Part shown: positions 24,250-33,971 of the stretch, piece by piece
Position numbering within the stretch: position 1 is the stretch's first letter
Layout of the letters: each line of letters begins with the position of its first letter
Origin: Terriglobia bacterium
GTDB lineage: Bacteria > Acidobacteriota > Terriglobia > Bryobacterales > Bryobacteraceae
Assembly (NCBI GenBank): GCA_020073615.1
Contig: JAIQEX010000040.1
Span: forward strand, 1-46,973
Direction of reading: 5' to 3'
DNA length: 46,973 nt
Program-made: the position numbers and the translations under genes
The notes under the pieces: generated by a model
Databases searched by the model: none
Told to the model about the DNA's origin: nothing
Seen by the model: only the letters and a program-made list of their open reading frames with translations

Positions 24250-27200
24250 GTGAGCATGCGTCGTTTCGCCATTTCCACGGTCCTGCTTTGTTCGGCCGCG
24301 GCCGCGGCCGGTCCCTATCCGCCGGCCCTGTTCGATCAACTGCGCTGGCGGCTGATCGGGCCGTTTCGCGGCGGACGCGTCATCGCGGTCAGCGGCGTCG
24401 AGGGCGATGCGCGCACCTTCTACTTCGGGTCCGTGGGCGGGGGCGTGTGGAAGACCACCGACGCGGGCACTGTGTGGGAGCCGATCTTCGACCAGCAGCC
24501 CATCGCCTCCATCGGAGCCATCGCGGTGGCGCCCTCCGACGCCAACATTCTCTATGTGGGCTCGGGCGAAGCCGACATGCGCTCCCAGATCGGGTTCGGC
24601 GACGGCGTCTACAAATCGGCCGATGCCGGCAAGACGTGGCGCAACGTCGGCCTCCGCGACACGCGCCAGATCGCCTGCATACGGGTGGACCCCGCCAATC
24701 CGGACACGGTTTACGTGGCGGCGCTCGGTCATGCCTACGGGCCCAACGCGGAGCGCGGCGTCTTCCGCTCGACCGACGGCGGGCGCAACTGGCGCAAAGT
24801 GCTCGATCGCGGCCCGGAGGTAGGCGCGGCGGACCTGGCGTTGGAGCCGGGTAACCCGAAGACGATCTACGCCACGGTGTGGAACGGGCGGCGGCCGCCG
24901 TGGAGCCAGTACGCTCCCCTCGAGGGCCCGGGCAGCGGCATGTTCAAATCGACCGATGGCGGCGACCACTGGGCGCAGATCGGCGGTCACGGACTGCCGG
25001 AAGCCGCCTGGGGACGCGCCGGCGTGGCGGTGGCCGCCGGAGGGCGGCGGGTGTACGCCTTGATCGATGCCGCCGGCGCGGGCGGTCTCTACCGCTCCGA
25101 CGATGCGGGCCAGACCTGGACGCGCGTCAGCGCCGACGCACGGATCGTCAGCCGCGCCTGGTATTTCGGCGGTATCACCGTCAATCCGAAAAATCCCGAC
25201 GAGGTGTACGTGCCCAACGTGGCGCTCTATCGCTCCACCGACGGCGGCAAGACGTTCACCGTGCTCAAGGGCGCTCCCGGCGGCGACGACTATCACATTC
25301 TGTGGATCGACCCCACGGACACGCGGCGCATGCTGCTCGGCTCCGACCAGGGCACCAACGTCAGCGTGGATGGCGGCGCCACGTGGAGTACCTGGTACAA
25401 CCAGCCCACCGCGCAGATGTATCACGCGATCGCGGACAACCAGTTTCCCTACGTGGTCTACGGGTCGCAGCAGGACAGCGGCACCGCGGCCGTGCCCAGC
25501 CGCACCAACCACGGCGGGATCGACGCCCGCGACTGGTTCTCCGTGGGCGGCGGCGAGAGCGGCACCATCGCCATCGACCAGAACGACCCCAACATTCTCT
25601 ACGTGGGCAACACCACGGGCGCCCTGAGCCGCTTCGACCGGCGCACCGGCCAGGCGCAGAACATCACCCCGTGGCCCCTGCGCGGCGGCGGGCCGGGCGG
25701 CAGCATCGCCGCGCAGAAGTATCGCTATCCGTGGACCGCCCCGCTGGTGGCGCCGGCCAACGAGCCGGACACCCTCTACTTCGGTTCGCAATACCTCATG
25801 AAGTCTACCGACGGCGGGTTGAACTGGCGCCAAATCAGCCCCGATCTCACCGGCGATACGCGCCCGGACAAGACCGCCGCGCAGGGTTCAGCCACGCCCG
25901 AGAACGCCCGGGCGCGCGGGTACGGCGTCGTCTACTCCATCGCGCCTTCGCCTCTCAAGGCCGGCACCATCTGGGTGGGCAGCGACACGGGATTGATCCA
26001 CCTCACGCGCGACGGCGGCGCGACATGGTCGAACGTCACGCCCAAGGGCCTCGCGGACTGGAGCAAGATAACGCACCTGGAGGCCTCGCACTTCGACCCG
26101 GCCGAGGCGTACGCCGCCGTGGACCGGCATCGCATGGAGGATTGCAAGCCATATGTCTATCGCACGCGCGACTATGGCAACACGTGGGCGCTGGTCACCG
26201 AAGGCTTGGCGGAGCCCGCGTATCTGAACGCGATCCGCGAGGACCCGGCGCGGCGGGGACTGCTCTACGCGGCCACCGAACTGGGCGTGGCGGTCTCTTT
26301 CGACGATGGCGGCCACTGGCAGCCCCTGCAGCTCAATCTGCCGGTGGTCTCGGTGCGCGACCTGGTGATTCATGGCGACGACCTGGTGGCGGCCACCCAC
26401 GGGCGCGGCTTCTGGATTCTCGACGACATCGCACCGCTGCGCCAAGTCGACGAGCAAACCGCTGCGTCGGAGGCTTTCTTCTATAAGCCGGCCACGGCGA
26501 TTCGCCTCAACCCGGAGCCCTTCTTCGGCACGCCGTTCCCCGTCGAGGAGCCCAAGGCGAAGAACCCGCCGGATGGCGCGATTCTGGATTATTTCCTGCG
26601 CGCGGCCCCGGCCGGCGACGTGACCTTGGAGATACTCGATGAACGGAATCAGACGATCAGCCGCTATTCGAGCGCGGCGCGCGCGGAGACGCCGCGCCGG
26701 CCCGGAGCGGTGGCCGACGTGTGGATCGCCGCGCCGCCGCATCTCACCGCGCGGGCGGGTATGAATCGCTTGGTGTGGGATTTGCGATATGCGGCGCCCG
26801 AAGCCGACGCCGGCACCGAGGCCGGCTTCGGCCGCCCCCCGTTGGGGCCGCAAGTCCTTCCGGGAACCTACCAGGCGCGGCTGACCGTGGCCGGGCGCAG
26901 TTACACGCAACCGCTCGTGGTGGCGCTCGATCCGCGCTCCACGGCCACCGCGGCCGACCTCGGCCAGCAATACGCGCTGAGCCTTCTGGCGTGGCGCGGC
27001 ATCGCCCTCGTCGGGGCGACGCTGCGCGATGTGCGCGCGCTGCGCCGCCAACTCGCCGACCGGCGGCAGGCGGCGGAAAGCGCGTCGAATGCGGCGCTGA
27101 CCGCGAAGATCGCCGCATTGGACGCGGAGGCCGCCAGGATCGCCGGCGGCGGAGGCCGGGGCGGAGGCGGTGGGGCGAGTTTGAGCACGGTCGCCAGCGA

Positions 27201-27414
27201 GTTCAGCTCGGCCCTGGGCGTGGCGCAGAGCGCCGACCGCACCCCGCCGGCCGCCGCCTGGCAGATCGCCGATCAGGCTACTCGCGGTCTCGCCGCGCAA
27301 ATGGCAAGCTGGAACAACGTGAACGGGGCCAAGCTCGCCGAGTTGAACCGCGAGCTGCAGCAGAACCGCATGCCGGCCATCGACCCGGCAAACAGGCGTC
27401 CGAGAGACCAATGA
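24250..27414 (+). CDS. Secreted BNR/VPS10-like beta-propeller protein
   Basis: The 1054-residue protein has a signal peptide (MRRFAISTVLLCSAAAAAG) and a long series of BNR/Asp-box repeats: VWKTTDAGTVWEPI, VYKSADAGKTWRNV, VFRSTDGGRNWRKV, MFKSTDGGDHWAQI, LYRSDDAGQTWTRV, LYRSTDGGKTFTVL, and others to about residue 720. These repeats build sialidase-like propellers. A C-terminal region (about 740-1054) contains a beta domain and a helical tail with a GGGGRGGGGG linker. Acidobacteria carry many such proteins, often annotated as glycosyl hydrolases, but catalytic residues are not evident. GTG at 24250 (GGGAG 4 nt upstream) and ATG at 24256 are both possible starts. Confidence 0.85.
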   Translation: MSMRRFAISTVLLCSAAAAAGPYPPALFDQLRWRLIGPFRGGRVIAVSGVEGDARTFYFGSVGGGVWKTTDAGTVWEPIFDQQPIASIGAIAVAPSDANILYVGSGEADMRSQIGFGDGVYKSADAGKTWRNVGLRDTRQIACIRVDPANPDTVYVAALGHAYGPNAERGVFRSTDGGRNWRKVLDRGPEVGAADLALEPGNPKTIYATVWNGRRPPWSQYAPLEGPGSGMFKSTDGGDHWAQIGGHGLPEAAWGRAGVAVAAGGRRVYALIDAAGAGGLYRSDDAGQTWTRVSADARIVSRAWYFGGITVNPKNPDEVYVPNVALYRSTDGGKTFTVLKGAPGGDDYHILWIDPTDTRRMLLGSDQGTNVSVDGGATWSTWYNQPTAQMYHAIADNQFPYVVYGSQQDSGTAAVPSRTNHGGIDARDWFSVGGGESGTIAIDQNDPNILYVGNTTGALSRFDRRTGQAQNITPWPLRGGGPGGSIAAQKYRYPWTAPLVAPANEPDTLYFGSQYLMKSTDGGLNWRQISPDLTGDTRPDKTAAQGSATPENARARGYGVVYSIAPSPLKAGTIWVGSDTGLIHLTRDGGATWSNVTPKGLADWSKITHLEASHFDPAEAYAAVDRHRMEDCKPYVYRTRDYGNTWALVTEGLAEPAYLNAIREDPARRGLLYAATELGVAVSFDDGGHWQPLQLNLPVVSVRDLVIHGDDLVAATHGRGFWILDDIAPLRQVDEQTAASEAFFYKPATAIRLNPEPFFGTPFPVEEPKAKNPPDGAILDYFLRAAPAGDVTLEILDERNQTISRYSSAARAETPRRPGAVADVWIAAPPHLTARAGMNRLVWDLRYAAPEADAGTEAGFGRPPLGPQVLPGTYQARLTVAGRSYTQPLVVALDPRSTATAADLGQQYALSLLAWRGIALVGATLRDVRALRRQLADRRQAAESASNAALTAKIAALDAEAARIAGGGGRGGGGGASLSTVASEFSSALGVAQSADRTPPAAAWQIADQATRGLAAQMASWNNVNGAKLAELNRELQQNRMPAIDPANRRPRDQ

Positions 27415-27500
27415 ACCCCGGGCGCCGCACTGGTGGCAACGGCGCCATTCCGTCGGGCCTGCGGCCTCGTAAGTAGTGTAAACTGGATGGGACCTCACCT

Positions 27501-28346
27501 ATGCCATCGGTTTCCCCCCGCGAGATTGTCAGTGCCCATAGCCCGGATTCAGACGATGCCTTCATGTTTTACGGGCTGGCGACCAAGAAGGTCCGCTCCC
27601 CCAAGGTCACCTTCCGGCACGTGCTCGAAGATATTGAGACGCTGAACCGGAAGGCCATGGAAGGCCAATATGACCTGAGCGCAATTTCCTACCACGCGTA
27701 CCCCTATGTGGCCGACAAGTATGTGCTCATGGCCAGCGGCTCGAGTATCGGCGACGGCTACGGCCCCATGATCGTCTCCACCCGCCCCATGGAGCCCGAA
27801 GAGCTGAAGGGCAAGCGCATCGCCGTGCCCGGCACGCTGACCACGGCGTATCTCACCTGCAAGCTCTTCCAGCCGGATTTCGAGGCGGTGGTCACGCCCT
27901 TCGACCGTATCACGGACGTGGTCCGCGAGCATGCCGTGGACGCCGGGCTGATCATTCACGAGGCGCAATTGACCTTTGACCACGAGGGTTTCCATCGCGT
28001 CGTCGATCTCGGGCGCTGGTTTAAGACCACCTACGGGCTGCCCCTGCCCCTGGGAGGAAACGTGCTGCTGCGGTCGCTCGATCGCGACATCCAGAGCGAA
28101 TGCATCCGGCTCATGCGCGAGAGTATCCAATACGCGCTCGACAACCGCGACGAGGCGCTGCAGTATGCCTTGCAGTTCGCGCGCGACATGGAGCCGCGCC
28201 TGGCCGAGAAGTTCGTCGGCATGTACGTCAACCACTACACGCTGGATGTGGGCGACATCGTTCCCCGGGCCGCGCAGAAGCTGCTCGACCTGGGCTACGA
28301 AGCCGGGCTGGTGCCGCATCGCGTGACCGTCGAATTTGTCCGCTGA
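27501..28346 (+). CDS. mqnD: MqnD-like 1,4-dihydroxy-6-naphthoate synthase (futalosine menaquinone pathway)
   Basis: The 281-residue protein belongs to the MqnA/MqnD periplasmic-binding-like enzyme family. MqnD features are visible: AHSPDSDDAFMFYGLATKKV at the N-terminus, ETLNRKAMEGQYDLSAISYH, RIAVPGTLTTAYLTCKLF, DAGLIIHEAQLTF with the likely catalytic His, and TYGLPLPLGGNVLLR. The enzyme converts cyclic dehypoxanthinyl futalosine to 1,4-dihydroxy-6-naphthoate in menaquinone synthesis. MqnA is related, but the GLIIHE and PLPLGG motifs favour MqnD. The other mqn genes are not in this window. It lies 86 bp after the BNR gene. Confidence 0.85.
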   Translation: MPSVSPREIVSAHSPDSDDAFMFYGLATKKVRSPKVTFRHVLEDIETLNRKAMEGQYDLSAISYHAYPYVADKYVLMASGSSIGDGYGPMIVSTRPMEPEELKGKRIAVPGTLTTAYLTCKLFQPDFEAVVTPFDRITDVVREHAVDAGLIIHEAQLTFDHEGFHRVVDLGRWFKTTYGLPLPLGGNVLLRSLDRDIQSECIRLMRESIQYALDNRDEALQYALQFARDMEPRLAEKFVGMYVNHYTLDVGDIVPRAAQKLLDLGYEAGLVPHRVTVEFVR

Positions 28347-28384
28347 TCCGGCTTTCTTCTTCCCCCGCGCGTTACAGTAAATAT

Positions 28385-29653
28385 ATGCGCTCTTACCATG
28401 CCGCCCTGGTCCTCCTGTCTGCGGCGGGGTTCCTGGCGGCCCAGGACGTGCGCCCCAAAGACGTCCGCGAGATCGCCAAAGCCGGGGCGTCCGCCCTTCC
28501 CAGGCTCACCGACCTGCTCAAGAATCCCAGTGCCGATGTGCGGCGCGAGGCCGTGCGGCAGATCGGCGAGATCGGCACGGGCCGCAGTCTGGACCCGCTC
28601 ATCCAGGCCACCTCAGACAACGACCCCGAAGCGCAGATCCTGGCCGCCGACGGGCTGGTGAATTTTTATCTCCCCGGCTATATCAAGACCGGCGTCAGTG
28701 CGCCGCTGCGGCGCGTGGGGACGAGCCTGAAGGGCATGTTCACCGATACCAACGACCAGGTGATCGACCCCTACGTCACCGTGCGCCCGGAGGTCGTTTC
28801 CGCGCTCGGCCGCCTGGCCACCGGGGGCGCCAGCATGGAAGCGCGGGCCCACGCGGCGCGCGCCCTGGGTATTCTGCGCGGCCAGGGGGCGGTGGCCGAC
28901 CTGGTGGAGGCGATTCATTCGAAGGACACCGACGTGATCTACGAATCGCTGGTGGCGCTGCAGAAAATCCGCGACCAATCGGCCAGCCCGCGCATCGCCT
29001 TCCGGCTGCACGATCTCGACCAGAAAGTGCAGATCGCCGCCATCGAGACCACCGGCCTGCTGCGCAATCTGGAAGCGGTGCCGGAGCTCATCGACGTGCT
29101 CAACCGCGCGCGCGATATCAAGGTGAAACGCGCGGCGCTGACGGCCATCGCCATGCTGCCCGAGGAGAAAAGCCGCAGCCTCTATGCCCAGTATTTGCAC
29201 GACAAGGACGACAAGATGCGCGCCGCCGCCGCCGAGGGCTTGGCGCGCCTGCGCCGGCCCGAAGACCTGCCCATGCTGGAACAGGCGTGGCAGGACGAAG
29301 GCAAGACCGCGCCGCGGCTCTCCCTCGCCTTCGCCCTGGTGATGCTGGGAAAGATCGGGTTGAGCGAGTTCAGCCCGCTGCAGTTCCTGATCGATAATCT
29401 GAATTCGGCGTCCTACAACGGCGTGGCCTTCGCGTTTCTGACGGAGTTGGCGCGCGACAGCCAGGTTCGCCAGCAGCTCTACGCGCCCATGGCGAGCGGG
29501 ACCAAAGACGAGAAGATCGGCCTGGCGAGAGTGCTGGCCCGCAGCGGCGACAAAACCGATCTTCCAGCCCTCGAAAAGCTCAGCAACGATGCGGACGCAG
29601 AGGTTGCTCAGGAAGGATTGCGCGCCATGCGGAACTTGCAGGCCAGAAACTGA
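28385..29653 (+). CDS. Exported HEAT-repeat protein
   Basis: The 422-residue protein starts with a signal peptide (MRSYHAALVLLSAAGFLAAQ) and then has a run of helical HEAT/PBS-lyase-type repeats: ALPRLTDLLKNPSADVRREA, SLDPLIQATSDNDPEAQILA, AVADLVEAIHSKDTDVIYES, AVPELIDVLNRARDIKVKRA, and DLPALEKLSNDADAEVAQEG. Such repeats form curved scaffolds for protein binding. The chosen ATG at 28385 gives the signal peptide; the frame is open to 28100 but overlaps mqnD. No Shine-Dalgarno is visible. It is 38 bp downstream of mqnD. Confidence 0.85.
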   Translation: MRSYHAALVLLSAAGFLAAQDVRPKDVREIAKAGASALPRLTDLLKNPSADVRREAVRQIGEIGTGRSLDPLIQATSDNDPEAQILAADGLVNFYLPGYIKTGVSAPLRRVGTSLKGMFTDTNDQVIDPYVTVRPEVVSALGRLATGGASMEARAHAARALGILRGQGAVADLVEAIHSKDTDVIYESLVALQKIRDQSASPRIAFRLHDLDQKVQIAAIETTGLLRNLEAVPELIDVLNRARDIKVKRAALTAIAMLPEEKSRSLYAQYLHDKDDKMRAAAAEGLARLRRPEDLPMLEQAWQDEGKTAPRLSLAFALVMLGKIGLSEFSPLQFLIDNLNSASYNGVAFAFLTELARDSQVRQQLYAPMASGTKDEKIGLARVLARSGDKTDLPALEKLSNDADAEVAQEGLRAMRNLQARN

Positions 29654-29674
29654 CGGGGCGGTTGCTCCGGCTGC

Positions 29675-29884
29675 CTATTTCGCCTTCTTCTGCTTCTGCT
29701 GGCCGACACGGACCTTGAAGTGCAGCGTCTTGGACTCCTGGTACGCTTTGTGATCGTGGCGCGCCACGGCGTCCGTCAGGTACTTGTCCACGTCCGCGTC
29801 TTTGGGTAGGACGGCCATCAGGGTGAAACTGTCGTTGCAGGTGGGGCAGAAGGGCCGGAACCGCTTTACATTCGGAATCGCCAT
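29675..29884 (-). CDS. Small hypothetical protein with a CxxC motif
   Basis: The 69-residue protein begins MAIPNVKRFRPFCPTCNDSF and ends in a Lys/Gln-rich tail (VRVGQQKQKKAK). A single CPTC pair could bind half a zinc site or act through a dimer. The frame extends upstream to 30592, but that part is a shadow of the lysozyme-like gene. No Shine-Dalgarno is visible. It follows the lysozyme-like gene by 26 bp on the same strand. Confidence 0.6.
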   Translation of the reverse strand: MAIPNVKRFRPFCPTCNDSFTLMAVLPKDADVDKYLTDAVARHDHKAYQESKTLHFKVRVGQQKQKKAK

Positions 29885-29910
29885 AAGTTTCAGTTTAGCA
29901 TTGCCGAGCC

Positions 29911-30453
29911 CTACGAAGCGGCCTGCAGGAAAAGCGCCGCCGTCTCCTGGTTCCGTGTCTCGCCGATGCCTTGCCGGTGGCACTGCGCGGCGGCCGTGGT
30001 CCAGTCTCCGGCGTTGACCGCCGCCAGGAGCCTGGGAAACTTCTTCAGGCCGCCCAGCCCCAGATTGAAGGCCATATCGAACAGCGCCTCCTGGACCGGT
30101 TCCGGATACGAGCTCCACCGCGGGAGCGCCGCCGCCAATTGTGCCTCGAAAGCCTGAAGATCGGCTTCCAAAACGCCGCTGATGGCGTCGTCGCTCATGC
30201 GGCACTGCGTCAGGCCCGCATAGGCGGAGGCCACCAGCCCTTTTTGGGCGGCAGCCACTTTCTGAAAGTCGGCCTGCGCCTGTTCGGCGGTCGCCGCCAC
30301 ACCATCGATCTCCCAAACCAGCCTGGCCGCGTCCGCAGCCGCCGCCATGGCATGGCCCACACCGACGGTCACCTCCCCGCCGGTGCAGCGATACATGTGG
30401 GAAACGGAGCCCTCGAATTTCCTCAGCCGTGCGGCGGCCGCCGACAGGTCCAT
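29911..30453 (-). CDS. GH24 (phage T4-type) lysozyme-like protein
   Basis: The 180-residue protein matches the lysozyme fold of phage endolysins: LRKFEGSVSHMYRCTGGEVT then VGVGH, and the C-terminal EPVQEALFDMAFNLGLGGLK. The catalytic pattern is E-8aa-C-5aa-T, with Cys where most members have Asp; this D/C variant occurs in known phage lysozymes. There is no signal peptide, so it would be cytoplasmic or need a holin. ATG at 30453 is chosen; an upstream TTG at 30477 adds eight residues. A TATTAT hexamer about 18 nt upstream could be a -10. No phage genes surround it, so it may be a domesticated endolysin. Confidence 0.82.
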   Translation of the reverse strand: MDLSAAAARLRKFEGSVSHMYRCTGGEVTVGVGHAMAAAADAARLVWEIDGVAATAEQAQADFQKVAAAQKGLVASAYAGLTQCRMSDDAISGVLEADLQAFEAQLAAALPRWSSYPEPVQEALFDMAFNLGLGGLKKFPRLLAAVNAGDWTTAAAQCHRQGIGETRNQETAALFLQAAS

Positions 30454-30489
30454 AGCGTCGCAACCAGGATAATACAACCGCGGCGCCGC

Positions 30490-32970
30490 TTACTCCCCCC
30501 GCAGCGCCTCGTTCGGGTCGATCTTCGCCGCCCGCCGTGCCGGAAGGTAACCGGCCGGTAGCGCCGCCGCCGCCAGCGCGATCACCGCGCACGCCAGCAG
30601 CAGGGGGTCGTTTGGCCGCACACCGTATGTGGTGCTCACCAGAACTTTCCCCAACGCCAGCACCAGCCCCAGACCCGCCGCGCCGCCGGCCATCAGCACC
30701 GGCGCCATCTGCCGCAGGACCAGTCTGTGAATCTGTGCCCGGTCCGCTCCCAGCGCCATGCGCAGCCCGATCTCGCTGGTGCGTTGCGCCACGTACCGGC
30801 TGAGTGCCGCGAACAACCCCACCGCCGCCAGGAACAGCGCCAGCAGCCCCAACGCGCCCGCCACCCAGGCCAAAAGCCGGTCTTCCACAATCGATTCGTC
30901 GCGCGCCTCCTGCAGCGTGCGATACTCCTCCACATACTGCCGGCCCAGGCTCTGCACCACCGCGCCCATCGTCCTGGCATCCGGCGCCCGTCCGTTACTG
31001 CCCTGCACGAACAGCACCGGCCATCCGCGCGCCGCCGGCTCCTGCCACAGATTCAGGTACACCACCATGGGCGCCGCCTCCGCTGCGTCCGACATGCTGA
31101 TGCGCATCGCCGGCGCCACTCCGATCACCCGATACCTTCGGACCGTTCCCGGATCTCCGATCGCGATCTGCCTGCCGATCACGCCGCCCCCCAGCGCCTG
31201 CGCCACCGATTCGCTGACAATCGCCTCCGCCTCCGCGCGATCGCGGCCGAAGTCGCCGCCGGCCCGCAGCGTCACCCCGATCGTGTGGAAGTAGCCGCCG
31301 GTCGCTTGAATCGTCTGCGCCCGTGCTTCCCCTCCGCCTCCCTCCATGCTCACCAGCTCGGGTACCGGCCTGTTCCAGTACAGCGCGAAACTGGAAAGGC
31401 TCGCCGCCCGCACGTTGGGCAGCGCGGCCACCCGCTCGAGCAGACTTGCATAGTACGCCTTGGGGTCGGCCACACTCGCTCCCGGAACCGGCGACAGGGT
31501 TGCCTCCGCTACTCCCCCGGTGCGCAGTCCCAGGGGCAGATGCGCCAGCCCGCGAAACGACCGTGCGAACACCCCGCTCGCCATCACCAGCGCCAGTGTG
31601 AATGCCACCTGCACGCCGATCAGCACCTTCTGACTCCGCGCTCCTCCCCCGGCAATCCCCCGCCCTCCGCGCAAATCCAGCGCCTGCCCGCACCGGCGCG
31701 CCTGCCATGCCGGTATCGCGATCCACACCGCGGCAACCGCGGCGGTCGCCATACCGAGCCATTCCCAGGTGTGCAGGCCGGGCGAAAAGTCCATCGAGAG
31801 ACGCCCCAGGAACGCCGCGGCGCGGACCGCGATTCCTTCGTTCATCCACGACGCCAGGAGCAATCCCCCCCATCCGCCGGCCAGCGCCAGCAGCAGGCTT
31901 TCCAACGCCAGCGGCCGCAGCACGCGCCATCCCGTCGCCCCGAGGGCCGCCCGCACCGCCAGCTCGCGCCGGCGCGATAAGGTCCTCGCCAACAGCATCG
32001 CGGTCACGTTCAGACAGCCGATCAGGAGCAGTGCCGCGCAGATCCCCAGCAGGGCGTACAGCGGCGGGCCAAACCGTCGGCGGAAAACCCAGTCGATTCC
32101 CGTGCCCGCCGCCGATACCACCAGGCGATTGGCCAGGTAGTTGTGCCGTTGCTCCTGGTTGTAGTGCGGCGGCGTGCTCTGCTCCAGCAGGGCCGGCGTG
32201 ATAGCCGCCATCCGCGCCGCCACCGCTTCCTGCGAAACCCCGGCCGCCCGCCTCGCGAACACCGTTACCCAATAGTACGCGAATCGCCGCGGCGGCCCCT
32301 CCATCGGGGTGTGGTGCAGCGGCGTGATCAGGTCCGGCTCGAACCCCAGCAGCACCCCCGTGAACCGGTCCGCCGCCACCCCCACCACCGTGTACACCGC
32401 GGATCCCGCCTGGATCTTTTTCCCCAAAACATCCGGCGATCCCCCGAAGGCCCGGCGCCACAGGCTGGCCGTGAGCACCACCACATCCGGGGCATCCGCG
32501 CGATCGTCGCCTTCCTGGAACGGCCGGCCTATCTGTGTCGCCACGCCCAGCGTGCCGAAACACTCCGGCGTCATGGAGAGTATCCCGCTGGTGGCCACCG
32601 TTCCCTGGATGCGGGCCGCGATGCGCGGCGTGAAGAAGCCGCATACCCCGTTGAGCGCCTTCTCCTTCCGCAAGGGAGCCAGCACCGTGGAGGGCAGGGT
32701 AGCCAGCGGACCCTGCGGGCCCACGGCGCTGATCGTGGCCAGTTCTTCCGGCTTTTCCACCGGAATCTTGCGCAGCACCAGCACGTCGATCAGGTTGAAG
32801 ACCGCCAGGTTGCTCCCCATGGCGATGGCCAGAATCGCAACCGCCGTGCCGGCGAACCAGGGCGTCTTCCGCAGCATGCGAATCGCGTACCCCGCGTCCC
32901 GCAACCACCCGCCCCATTGCCGGCGATGCCCCCGGCGGGATGCTTCCCCCCTCGCGACCGGCCGCTCCAT
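30490..32970 (-). CDS. ADOP-family ABC transporter permease (MacB/FtsX-like), second copy
   Basis: The 826-residue protein has the same double MacB_PCD/FtsX layout as the permease at 18596. It shows AIRMLRKTPWFAGTAVAILA with AIAMGSNLAVFNLIDVLVLR, central ICAALLLIGCLNVTAMLLAR with RRRELAVRAALGATGWRVLR, and terminal YVAQRTSEIGLRMALGADRA with RRAAKIDPNEALRGE. About 35 charged residues precede the first helix, longer than in the other copy. ATG at 32970 has GGAGG 7 nt upstream and is preferred to 33006. No ATPase gene is adjacent. Its substrate is unknown. Confidence 0.9.
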   Translation of the reverse strand: MERPVARGEASRRGHRRQWGGWLRDAGYAIRMLRKTPWFAGTAVAILAIAMGSNLAVFNLIDVLVLRKIPVEKPEELATISAVGPQGPLATLPSTVLAPLRKEKALNGVCGFFTPRIAARIQGTVATSGILSMTPECFGTLGVATQIGRPFQEGDDRADAPDVVVLTASLWRRAFGGSPDVLGKKIQAGSAVYTVVGVAADRFTGVLLGFEPDLITPLHHTPMEGPPRRFAYYWVTVFARRAAGVSQEAVAARMAAITPALLEQSTPPHYNQEQRHNYLANRLVVSAAGTGIDWVFRRRFGPPLYALLGICAALLLIGCLNVTAMLLARTLSRRRELAVRAALGATGWRVLRPLALESLLLALAGGWGGLLLASWMNEGIAVRAAAFLGRLSMDFSPGLHTWEWLGMATAAVAAVWIAIPAWQARRCGQALDLRGGRGIAGGGARSQKVLIGVQVAFTLALVMASGVFARSFRGLAHLPLGLRTGGVAEATLSPVPGASVADPKAYYASLLERVAALPNVRAASLSSFALYWNRPVPELVSMEGGGGEARAQTIQATGGYFHTIGVTLRAGGDFGRDRAEAEAIVSESVAQALGGGVIGRQIAIGDPGTVRRYRVIGVAPAMRISMSDAAEAAPMVVYLNLWQEPAARGWPVLFVQGSNGRAPDARTMGAVVQSLGRQYVEEYRTLQEARDESIVEDRLLAWVAGALGLLALFLAAVGLFAALSRYVAQRTSEIGLRMALGADRAQIHRLVLRQMAPVLMAGGAAGLGLVLALGKVLVSTTYGVRPNDPLLLACAVIALAAAALPAGYLPARRAAKIDPNEALRGE

Positions 32971-33083
32971 GCGTGATCCTCCCGGCGGACTTGGACGATT
33001 GGCCAACAGTATAGGTTCGGGCCGCTTTTCGTGTCAACCCGCGGGAAACTACGTTCGTCTCGTGGTACGATCACGGAGACTTT

Positions 33084-33971
33084 ATGGCCTTTGCCGTTCG
33101 GGTTGGCTGCCTGCTCCTGTCTTCTATGGCCGCGGTCTCCGCACAAACCAAGCCGTTGACCGCGGCCGACGTGGTGAAGCTTCCTTCGCAGGCGGCCCTA
33201 GCCAAAATCGCCTATGGCAGTGCGCCCCAGCAGTTCGCCGAGCTCAGGCTGCCCGCCGGCACGGGACCGTTCCCGGTGGCCGTGGTCATTCACGGCGGCT
33301 GCTATGGCGATTATGCCGCCGCCGATTACATGGCTCACCTTGCTTCGGCGCTGGTCAAGGAAGGTTGGGCCACCTGGAATCTCGAGTACCGCCGCGAGCA
33401 CGAGGAAGGCGGCGGCTGGCCGGGCACCTTCCTCGATGTGGGCAACGGCGCCGACGCCCTGCGCCAGGCCGCCGCCCGCTATCCCCTGGACCTCAAGCGC
33501 ACCGTGGCTATGGGGCATTCCGCCGGTGGACAGCTCGCGCTCTGGCTGGCCGCGCGCCGCCGCCTTCCGCGCTCGAGCGAACTGTATGCCGAACATCCGT
33601 TGCCATTGAAGGGTGTCCTGTCGCTCGCGGGCATCGTCGACATGCGCGCTTTTGCGGAGTATGGCCGCGGGCCTTGCGGGGAGCGCCACATCCGCGTCAT
33701 GGGCGGCACGCCCGCCCAACAGCCGGCCCGCTATGCCCAGGTCTCTCCCGCCGAACTTCTGCCCCTGGGCGTCCCGCAAGTCCTGGTGTGGGGCGCCGAA
33801 GACCGCATCGTGCCGGAGTCCCTCTTTCTCGATTATGAACGCCGCGCCCGCGCCGCCGGCGACGCGGTGGAAGTCATCGTTTTGCCGCAAGCCGGACACC
33901 ACGACTTGAACTCGGCCGAAGCGCCCGGCTGGCCCAGGATCGCCGCCGCCCTCCGGCGCCTGATCGCCTGA
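33084..33971 (+). CDS. Exported alpha/beta hydrolase (esterase, BD-FAE/kynurenine-formamidase-like)
   Basis: The 295-residue protein has a signal peptide ending in VSAQ (about residue 21). The fold motifs are an oxyanion loop PVAVVIHGGCYGDYAAADYM, the nucleophile elbow VAMGHSAGGQLALW (Ser), a late acid region VLVWGAEDRIVPESLF, and the His segment VLPQAGHHDLNS. These form a Ser-Asp-His triad. The substrate is unknown. ATG at 33084 has GGAG upstream. Its stop overlaps the start of the aminotransferase gene (TGATG), so the two are co-translated. Confidence 0.87.
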   Translation: MAFAVRVGCLLLSSMAAVSAQTKPLTAADVVKLPSQAALAKIAYGSAPQQFAELRLPAGTGPFPVAVVIHGGCYGDYAAADYMAHLASALVKEGWATWNLEYRREHEEGGGWPGTFLDVGNGADALRQAAARYPLDLKRTVAMGHSAGGQLALWLAARRRLPRSSELYAEHPLPLKGVLSLAGIVDMRAFAEYGRGPCGERHIRVMGGTPAQQPARYAQVSPAELLPLGVPQVLVWGAEDRIVPESLFLDYERRARAAGDAVEVIVLPQAGHHDLNSAEAPGWPRIAAALRRLIA

